NCBI GenBank assembly: GCA_030044295.1
Contig: JASHWB010000429.1
Coordinates: 1 to 18,239 of the forward strand
From: Candidatus Acidiferrales bacterium
GTDB taxonomy: Bacteria > Acidobacteriota > Terriglobia > Acidiferrales > UBA7541
Length of the DNA stretch: 18,239 bases
Reading direction: 5' to 3'
Each line of letters opens with the position of its first letter. Position 1 is the stretch's first letter. The position numbers were made by a program, and so were the translations under genes. The notes under the pieces are model-generated. The model worked only from the letters and a program-made list of their open reading frames with translations, had not been told where the DNA came from and ran no database searches. Positions 13,485 through 18,239 of this stretch are shown one piece after another.

Positions 13485-14898
13485 GGCGACCTCCCGTTGT
13501 ACCCGTCACATGTTCGCCGACCAGGCTGTTCGGCCCCGAACGCTCGACGCGAACGAGGGCGTATTCTCCCAAAAGATTTTCCTGCTGCGAAACGAAATTT
13601 ACAACCCGGTTGCTGCTGGTGCGTCCAGACCACTGTCCGCGTGCGGCGTGGCGCGAGTCGACCAGTACTTCCTGCGTCGAACCAACCAGCGTGGCGTTGC
13701 GCGCAGTTTGAATCTGGCGTTGATGCTCCTGTAAGTACGCCAAGCGGCGAAGTTTTTCTTGCTCCGGAATTGCGCCGGTCATCGATGCCGCTGTCGTATT
13801 GGGACGCGGCGAATAGACAAATGAGAACACGCCGTCGTATCCAGCCGCATCAAGCAGGCTCACGGTTTCCTGAAACTCATCCTCCGTCTCGCCCGGGAAG
13901 CCAACAATCACATCCGACGTCACGCTAATCGGCCGCCGCGCCGCTTTGATCCAGGAAATCTTCTCCAGATATTCCTCGCGCGTGTATGTGCGCCGCATCG
14001 CGCGCAGCAGTCTCGTCGAGCCTGACTGCACCGGCAGATGCACGTGCTCGCAAAGCTCCGGCGTCTCATCGATCGCCTGCACGATTTCGCGAGTGAAGTC
14101 ATTCGGATGCGAAGTTGTGAAGCGTACTCGACGAATCCCGTTCACCGCTGCGACCGCGCGCAGAAGATCGACGAAGCTCATTCCCCGCGGCCCAGGATCG
14201 CGGTAAGAGTTGACCGTCTGGCCGAGCAGTTGAATTTCCGTGTAGCCGGCCTCGGCCAACCGTCGCGCTTCACTGAGAATGGCGTCGCTTGCCCGGCTGC
14301 GTTCCGGTCCGCGCGTATGCGGCACTACGCAGTAGCTGCACGCGTAATCGCATCCTTCGATGATCGTTAGGTATGCGCGAATGGGATTGTCGCGGCGCGT
14401 GATCTCCGTTTCGAATGTTTCGTCCGTGTCGAGATCGAGGCCCGTGACGCGCCAGCCCCCGGATTCGACTTCCTCGAGCAGTTCCGGGAGCTTCCGATAA
14501 CTCGCCGAACCGCAGACGAGCCGCACCCACGGCGCGCGCTCGAAAATATCCTCGCCTTCCTGCTGCGCGACGCACCCCAGGACGCCAATAACTTTCGACT
14601 TCTCGCCGCGCCATTCGCCCAGCCGCGAAAACACCTTCTGCGCCGCCTTCTCGCGAATACTGCACGTGTTGTAGAGCATCAAGTCCGCTTGCGCTGCGCT
14701 GGCAGCTGGGCGGTACCCACGCGCCAACAGCACGCCGGCCACTTTCTCCGAGTCGTGCGCGTTCATCTGGCAGCCGAACGTCTCGATGAAAAACGACTTG
14801 CCGCCGTTGTTTACCGACGCAGTAGCGTGCACTTCCGGGGCATCCGACGTGGCGGGTTTTGTGAGCGACTCGACCGTTATATCGAAGGACTTGCTCAT
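13474..14898 (-). CDS. miaB: tRNA-2-methylthio-N6-dimethylallyladenosine synthase
   Basis: 474 residues. Radical SAM enzyme that adds a methylthio group to i6A37 of tRNAs reading codons starting with U. Domain order is standard: the N-terminal UPF0004 domain with cluster cysteines C43 (ETFGCQMNAHDSEK), C79 (YNTCSIREKA) and C109 (VLGCVAQQEG); the radical SAM domain with C183-x3-C187-x2-C190 (IIEGCDYACSYCVVPHTRG); then a TRAM domain at about 405-465 (VGSTQEVLVDS...GRTSSNRVVNF). The motif NAHDSE and the overall pattern favour MiaB over MtaB or RimO. ATG 14898 is chosen because GAGGG lies 7 bases upstream; a longer frame to 14922 lacks a ribosome-binding site. An extended -10 TGCTACACT (14911-14919) lies unusually close. 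The gene overlaps the DUF151 gene downstream. Confidence 0.95.
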   Translation of the reverse strand: MSKSFDITVESLTKPATSDAPEVHATASVNNGGKSFFIETFGCQMNAHDSEKVAGVLLARGYRPAASAAQADLMLYNTCSIREKAAQKVFSRLGEWRGEKSKVIGVLGCVAQQEGEDIFERAPWVRLVCGSASYRKLPELLEEVESGGWRVTGLDLDTDETFETEITRRDNPIRAYLTIIEGCDYACSYCVVPHTRGPERSRASDAILSEARRLAEAGYTEIQLLGQTVNSYRDPGPRGMSFVDLLRAVAAVNGIRRVRFTTSHPNDFTREIVQAIDETPELCEHVHLPVQSGSTRLLRAMRRTYTREEYLEKISWIKAARRPISVTSDVIVGFPGETEDEFQETVSLLDAAGYDGVFSFVYSPRPNTTAASMTGAIPEQEKLRRLAYLQEHQRQIQTARNATLVGSTQEVLVDSRHAARGQWSGRTSSNRVVNFVSQQENLLGEYALVRVERSGPNSLVGEHVTGTTGGRHGT

Positions 14899-14910
14899 GA
14901 CTTTGCCCTC

Positions 14911-14919
14911 AGTGTAGCA
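14911..14919 (-). promoter_or_regulatory. Candidate extended -10 promoter of miaB
   Basis: TGCTACACT on the minus strand fits an extended -10 and ends 12 bases before the chosen ATG. If it is used, the GAGGG ribosome-binding site would be at or before the transcript start, so either the message is nearly leaderless or this is not the main promoter. Confidence 0.3.
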
Positions 14920-14987
14920 CACGCGAAAAATGCATTCGAAACCGCGCTAGTTGAGAGAGGTCGCGGTGCAGCCCTTGAGTTGTGAGA

Positions 14988-16037
14988 TTACCAGCGCAGC
15001 AGAACCAACTCCGAACAAAACCCGGGACCCATTGCCGCCAAAATACTCAGCGTGCCCGGCTGCGGGCGCCGGTTCTTGTAAACATCCTCCAGCACCAGCA
15101 GCACCGAAGTGGAAGACAGGTTCCCGACCTTTCGCAAGCATTCCCACGACGCTTCGAGATCTTTCTTCTCTAGACCCAGCGCCTCGGCAGTCGCTTCCAG
15201 AACTTTCGGGCCGCCCGTGTGCATCACCCAACTCTTCACATCCGAGCGCCGCAGGCCCTGTTCCGCCAAAAACTCATCCACGTCCGCGCCCAAGTGACGC
15301 AACACTGTTTCCGGCACGTCCGGGGACAACACGATCCGGAAGCCCTTTTCGGAAATGTCCCAGCCCATCGTGCGCTCGGTGTTGGGATAGAGGACCGATT
15401 TCGTGGCCAGAATCTCGGGACCATCCGAGTCGACTTCGTCGCCCACCACTACGGTCGCCGCCGCGCCGTCGCCGAACAGCAGCGCGGAGATCAGGTGCGC
15501 CATCGAAAGATCGTCGCGCTGCAACGTAAGCGAGCAAAGCTCAATCGAGAGCAGCGCAGCCGCCTGACTCGGATAGCCGCGCACGTAATCGGCCGCTCGC
15601 GCGATCCCCGCCGCGCCCGCCACGCAACCGAGCCCGAAAATGGGAACGCGCTTGATGTTGCGCGAAAGCCCCATGCGATTCGCGAGCCGCGCATCGAGCG
15701 ACGGCGCCGCGATGCCCGTGACAGAAGTCACGAAGATCGCGCTCAGTTGATCCGGCGCTACGCCTGCTCCCACGAGCGCCCGGCACAGAGCCTGTTCGCC
15801 GATCTCCAGCCCAACTTCAATCCACACGTCATTGGCCTGGCCCCACCGGTGCATGTTTTCGTAGAAGTCGATCGGGCGCGCAGTGTACCGCCCGTCTACC
15901 TTCATGCTGTCGTCGAGCCGGTCCAGAATATCCGGATTCGGTAATCGGTGTCGCCAATCGTTCTTCAGTGCTGCAACCAATAAGTCCTGATCGTAGTAGT
16001 GCTTTGGAAACGCGCTTCCTACTCCGGCAATTTTCAC
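14988..16037 (-). CDS. Type III polyketide synthase (chalcone/stilbene synthase superfamily)
   Basis: 349 residues, homodimeric CoA-dependent ketosynthase type. The catalytic triad is visible: Cys138 in FGLGCVAGAAGIARAADY, His273 in WVMHTGGPKVLEA and Asn306 in RKVGNLSSTSVLLVLED. The final GPGF motif near the CoA/active-site wall is present (MGPGFCSELVLLRW). The Cys-containing block and full length agree with bacterial type III PKSs that make alkylpyrones or alkylresorcinols from fatty acyl-CoA starters; FabH would have a GG-F-G-type ending. The start at GTG 16037 is supported by AGGAGC at 7 bases. An upstream in-frame TTG at 16067 is not. No methyltransferase or oxidoreductase partner gene is adjacent; miaB is the next gene downstream. 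The product is unknown. Confidence 0.9.
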   Translation of the reverse strand: MKIAGVGSAFPKHYYDQDLLVAALKNDWRHRLPNPDILDRLDDSMKVDGRYTARPIDFYENMHRWGQANDVWIEVGLEIGEQALCRALVGAGVAPDQLSAIFVTSVTGIAAPSLDARLANRMGLSRNIKRVPIFGLGCVAGAAGIARAADYVRGYPSQAAALLSIELCSLTLQRDDLSMAHLISALLFGDGAAATVVVGDEVDSDGPEILATKSVLYPNTERTMGWDISEKGFRIVLSPDVPETVLRHLGADVDEFLAEQGLRRSDVKSWVMHTGGPKVLEATAEALGLEKKDLEASWECLRKVGNLSSTSVLLVLEDVYKNRRPQPGTLSILAAMGPGFCSELVLLRW

Positions 16038-16087
16038 GTGTAGCGCTCCTGGACCGCACCCTCTCAACTGAACGAAATGAATGCACC

Positions 16088-16096
16088 GTTATATCA
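16088..16096 (-). promoter_or_regulatory. Extended -10 promoter of the type III PKS
   Basis: TGATATAAC on the minus strand (TGn followed by TATAAC) would start a transcript near 16081, leaving about 44 bases before the GTG. That leader includes the AGGAGC ribosome-binding site. A TTGACG lies further upstream, too far away to serve as its -35. Confidence 0.45.
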
Positions 16097-16200
16097 TTGG
16101 AACCCAAGATTTAGACGAATCTTCGGAGATAGGCGTCAAAGCGCCAACCGATCGCTCTAGATTGCCAGCGTGGGAAGATCCTCCGGTTGAGGCTGGCTGA

Positions 16201-16240
16201 AAAGAAAAAGCCCCGGATCTGGGGGTACAGATCCGGGGCG
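16201..16240 (-). terminator. Strong intrinsic terminator
   Basis: A perfect 12-bp stem GCCCCGGATCTG / CAGATCCGGGGC (16211-16222 with 16229-16240) and a 6-base loop. On the minus strand it is followed by TTTTTCTTTT. It ends a leftward transcript, most simply that of the small genes at 16366-16743, and insulates the PKS gene from them. Confidence 0.85.
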
Positions 16241-16365
16241 CTTGGGGCACCCAGCGCTGGGGGAGGCGCCGGGGTTGAGAGGGACAGCGGGCCGGAAACT
16301 CTTGAGACTTCTTAGCGAATTCTCTCTGCCTGAGCTTGGGTGCGTCACCGTCTCGGCATGCTTAC
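16241..16365. other. Stretch between terminator and small ORFs
   Basis: No gene is supported here. It appears to be the 3' untranslated part of the leftward small-gene transcript. Together with 16038-16200 (the PKS promoter area) it makes up the gap between the PKS gene and the small ORFs. Confidence 0.4.
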
Positions 16366-16527
16366 CTATGTCCAGTGCCGCAGCAAAATCGTCGTCCGAA
16401 AAACCAGCTGCATACCAAGCGTGATCAGCACGTCTCGCAGCACCTTCAGCTTTTCTCGCACCAAAGCCACCTCGGAGACCCAACTGCTGGAATCCAGGTG
16501 CCCACTAGCAAAGGCGAGTCCCGTCAT
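16366..16527 (-). CDS. Possible small ORF, 53 residues
   Basis: ATG 16527 follows the stop of the 68-residue gene by 9 bases and has AGAGG 6 bases upstream. The product opens MTGLAFASGHLDSSSWVSEV, then has a basic amphipathic stretch (REKLKVLRDVLITLGMQLVF) and ends LLRHWT. No family is recognised. A competing open frame on the same strand covers the same bases. The support is position, ribosome-binding site and the downstream terminator; coding is uncertain. Confidence 0.3.
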   Translation of the reverse strand: MTGLAFASGHLDSSSWVSEVALVREKLKVLRDVLITLGMQLVFRTTILLRHWT

Positions 16528-16536
16528 GGGAAGCCT

Positions 16537-16743
16537 CTAATTCAGCACGTAAACGGGCATGTCATGCTCGATTCCCACGACCATGCTCTTGAAAATGTCA
16601 ACGTCCCAGCTGTCGGCGATGCGCAGCCGAACCACATCGCTGGTTTCGGAAAGCAAGCGTCCGCGCAATGGCACGCGAAGATTGCCGGTAACCACCCTCA
16701 ATACAACGGGTTGCCCCATCCAGACTGCGTAGCCGCCTTCCAT
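16537..16743 (-). CDS. Small hypothetical protein, 68 residues
   Basis: The ATG is preceded by a perfect GAGGAGG at 7 bases, strong evidence of translation. The protein is almost entirely beta-type: VWMGQPVVLRVVTGNLRVPLRGRLLSE, then DVVRLRIADSWDVDIFKSMVVGIEHD and a C-terminal VYVLN. The spacing of short hydrophobic strands with a Gly-x-Leu turn and a final IE(H) resembles small SH3/Sm-like barrels, but this is a pattern impression, not a match to a named family. No signal peptide or membrane segment. It heads a leftward unit that ends at the strong terminator at 16201-16240 and is divergent from the DedA gene. Confidence 0.65.
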   Translation of the reverse strand: MEGGYAVWMGQPVVLRVVTGNLRVPLRGRLLSETSDVVRLRIADSWDVDIFKSMVVGIEHDMPVYVLN

Positions 16744-16948
16744 TTTCGTGCCTCCTCAGAGTGCTCCGTCGAACGAGGCCATTCTGCGGGAGCCTTACGG
16801 GCCGCCCAATGGTACAGGCGACTATTTCCAGTAGGAGCAAAGTACTATCCGATTGGTGGCGCTGCGGAAGGGCGTCGTCGCTTTCGTGGTATTGTGATCG
16901 AGGCGTTCGCCCACGGCCGCGCGGATAAGTCAACGAAGGAAAGACCGA

Positions 16949-17608
16949 GTGATCGAGCTCACCAGGCACCTGCTGCAAAGGCTCTACGACGTTCGCGGTC
17001 TGATCGAGTGGGGCGGAACGCTGCTGGTCTGCGTCGTGATCTTTGCCGAGACCGGCCTCTTCGTAGGCTTTTTCCTGCCAGGCGATTCACTGCTCGTCAC
17101 TGCCGGCGTGTTCGCAGGTGCCGGCCACCTCAAGCTGGCTTGGCTTCTTTCGCTCGTCGCCTTGTGCGCCATCGCAGGCGACCAGTTGGGCTACTGGATC
17201 GGGCGAAAGGCTGGCGAAGGGCTATATCGTCGCGAGGACTCACTAATTTTCAGGAAGCGACATCTGCTAGAGGCTCACAAGTTTTACGAACGCCACGGAG
17301 GTCAGGCCGTCATCATCGCCCGCTTCGTTCCCATCATTCGCACGTTCTGCCCGCCCGTGGCTGGCGCCGCCAAAATGACTTACAGGCGTTACCTGCTCTT
17401 CGATATCGCCGGCGGGATCCTTTGGGTCTGGGGCATGGTGCTGCTCGGTTACACGCTCGGCCGCACCGTTCCCAACGTGGACAAGAAAATTCATTACATC
17501 ATCGCGGCGGTGATCGTGGCTTCGTTTCTGCCCGCTGCTTATCATGCCTGGAAATCGCGGTCCAAGGCGAAGACTCGGAAACTGTCAGGCGCGCTCACCG
17601 AGGACTAG
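16949..17608 (+). CDS. DedA-family (VTT/SNARE-associated domain) membrane protein
   Basis: 219 residues, integral inner-membrane protein; members of this superfamily transport or scramble polyisoprenyl-phosphate or phospholipid carriers and support envelope homeostasis. Features include a first membrane segment with an acidic residue (LLVCVVIFAETGLFVGFF, E34), then the re-entrant motif FLPGDSLL (D46). The second half carries the conserved R-F-x-P-x-x-R-T-F-x-P motif (ARFVPIIRTFCPPVAGAAKMTYRRYLLFD, residues 124-152). It closes with two membrane helices (ILWVWGMVLLGYTLG and YIIAAVIVASFLPAAYH) and a basic tail. The GTG start has AAGGA at 8 bases. The gene stands alone, with an intrinsic terminator 57 bases after its stop. 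The 205-base divergent gap to the 68-residue gene holds no promoter I can defend. Confidence 0.93.
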   Translation: MIELTRHLLQRLYDVRGLIEWGGTLLVCVVIFAETGLFVGFFLPGDSLLVTAGVFAGAGHLKLAWLLSLVALCAIAGDQLGYWIGRKAGEGLYRREDSLIFRKRHLLEAHKFYERHGGQAVIIARFVPIIRTFCPPVAGAAKMTYRRYLLFDIAGGILWVWGMVLLGYTLGRTVPNVDKKIHYIIAAVIVASFLPAAYHAWKSRSKAKTRKLSGALTED

Positions 17609-17654
17609 GCTCTGCCACACGTGGACCGAAGAGATATGTGTCTCCACGGATCGG

Positions 17655-17692
17655 TCAAAAAACAAAACGGGGAGCCTGGCAGCTCCCCGTTT
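17655..17692. terminator. Bidirectional intrinsic terminator after DedA
   Basis: AAACGGGGAGC (17665-17675) pairs perfectly with GCTCCCCGTTT (17682-17692) across a 6-base loop. Rightward, the tail after the stem is mixed (CGTTACTT). Leftward it is TTTTGTTTTTT, much stronger. It therefore serves DedA and probably also a leftward transcript coming from beyond 17700. Confidence 0.8.
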
Positions 17693-18074
17693 CGTTACTT
17701 CACGCAAGCCACAGCGTGGCGCGGAAACGGCCGCGCTGGCCGCCTGCGCCGCAAGAGCGGGAGAATCAGCCTCGCTTGTCCGGTGGAGTCATGGTTACCT
17801 CCATCTGCTCTGGTCTAGGTTCACTCACACTCTCGTGATACTCCCAGGAATTGCCCGGCGCAAGCGCAAAAAACGCGAACACTTCTCCGGCCGCGGCAAG
17901 CGCGCTTCCCTGCCGAGAAGAGCTTGAGATGAAGACGTTCCGGCAGGAATCTCTCTTTCCACAGAGGCGAAGGCGACGCGGACCCACATCCGGGATTCGG
18001 TCGCTGGCGGCGCTTCTTAAAGGCGGAAAGGTTAGAACAAAAGTTTCCATCAAAGTTATAATCCAGACCTCGTA
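17693..18074. other. Unassigned region between DedA terminator and kinase start
   Basis: About 380 bases with no recognised gene. On the minus strand an open frame runs 18050-17766 (94 codons from ATG). It contains near its end ATGGAGGTAACCATG, a textbook ribosome-binding site directly before a second ATG that opens only eight codons. The product has no recognisable motif and an atypical composition, so I do not call it a gene. The leftward-facing strong terminator at 17655-17692 suggests some leftward transcript nevertheless passes through here. Confidence 0.4.
18057..18062 (+). promoter_or_regulatory. -10 box before the kinase start
   Basis: A perfect TATAAT, 12 bases before the ATG at 18075. 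There is no good -35 at standard distance and no Shine-Dalgarno sequence, so the message would be almost leaderless. Confidence 0.4.
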
Positions 18075-18239
18075 ATGCCGCTCATTTCAGGTACTCGTAT
18101 CAGAGCGTACGAGATCGCCGCCGAAATCAGTATGGGCGGCATGGGCGAAGTTGAGGCGCCTTGGCGGCGTCTGAGCCGCCAGGCGCGCTTTTTGCGTCCC
18201 GGTGGAGTTTGCGGGGCGAAATCCCGAGCGGAGCGAGGG
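18075..18239 (+). pseudogene. Ser/Thr protein kinase N-terminus, homology interrupted; runs off window
   Basis: The first 27 codons read MPLISGTRIRAYEIAAEIS followed by MGGMGEV, the characteristic opening of Acidobacterial/PknB-type kinases (GTRLGPYEI...IGxGGMGEVY, where the glycine-rich loop binds ATP). The first Gly of the loop is replaced by Ser-Met context. Directly after GEV the expected YRARD continuation is replaced by translation of a GC-rich hairpin and repeat-like sequence, although the frame stays open to the edge. The simplest reading is a kinase gene broken or truncated by an inserted repeat. The alternative is an assembly junction at a repeat, since the sequence ends 80 bases later. 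The kinase identity of the first 27 codons is good, the pseudogene status moderate. Confidence 0.5.
18156..18239. repeat. Hairpin-bearing repeat-like element at window edge
   Basis: A 12-bp stem with one bulged base (18156-18168 with 18175-18186, 6-base loop) is followed by CTTTTTG and then GGGGCGAAATCCCGAGCGGAGCGAGGG-like sequence, rich in GAGCG repeats and short inverted GGG/CCC blocks. Composition and structure differ from the coding DNA around it and resemble dispersed intergenic repeats of Acidobacterial genomes. Only one copy is in this window, so repetitiveness is inferred. Confidence 0.4.

Noticed and set aside
16029..16044. parS-like site around CACGTG
   Set aside because: Only about 11 of 16 positions fit the parS consensus, and the core contains the GTG start codon of the type III PKS gene.
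16336..17838. 500-residue plus-strand frame over the DedA region
   Set aside because: It covers the SD-led 68-residue gene in antisense and DedA in a wrong frame. DedA has clear motifs, this frame has none.

Overview
The window looks like a piece of an Acidobacteriota chromosome (Terriglobia/Koribacter-like), or of a close relative in a metagenome assembly. The evidence is indirect. It includes moderately high GC, a secreted protein with a VWFA-related N-terminal block, a DsbA-like protein with an extra N-terminal domain, several single PilZ-domain proteins, and a kinase start of the type common in that phylum. No rRNA, tRNA, CRISPR array or transposase was found. Nearly all genes are chromosomal housekeeping or signalling genes.

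Left part (1-4760). The 3' end of a MutS-like ATPase gene is followed by a family X DNA polymerase with a PHP domain (polX). PolX converges, with a 3-base gap, on the leftward acetolactate synthase operon ilvB-ilvH. Upstream of ilvB lies a complete leader: a TTGACA promoter, a short reading frame rich in Val/Leu codons, an antiterminator segment, and an intrinsic terminator directly before ilvB. This is the layout of ribosome-mediated attenuation and is the best regulatory find in the window.

Middle part (4920-9250). Three consecutive rightward genes each encode one diverged PilZ (c-di-GMP receptor type) domain. They are followed by a small gene with faint similarity to the DnaB N-terminal domain. 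Leftward genes then encode an exported DsbA-like thioredoxin-fold protein and an isopropylmalate/isocitrate dehydrogenase-family enzyme whose active-site motif is not that of classical LeuB.

Right-middle part (9320-16100), all leftward. In transcription order: a type III polyketide synthase, miaB (tRNA methylthiotransferase), a DUF151 bifunctional-nuclease-type protein overlapping miaB, parA and parB overlapping by 47 bases, an unknown 107-residue protein, and a secreted VWFA-related protein.

Right end (16100-18239). A strong leftward terminator follows a small SD-led gene of 68 residues and perhaps a second ORF of 53 residues. A DedA membrane protein reads rightward and ends before a bidirectional terminator. 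After an unexplained stretch, the N-terminus of a Ser/Thr protein kinase begins. Its homology stops abruptly at the glycine-rich loop, where a GC-rich hairpin and repeat-like sequence runs to the window edge.

Several start codons were moved from the longest reading frame to internal ATG, GTG or TTG codons preceded by clear Shine-Dalgarno sequences (ilvB, dsbA-like, parA, miaB, type III PKS, PilZ 3).
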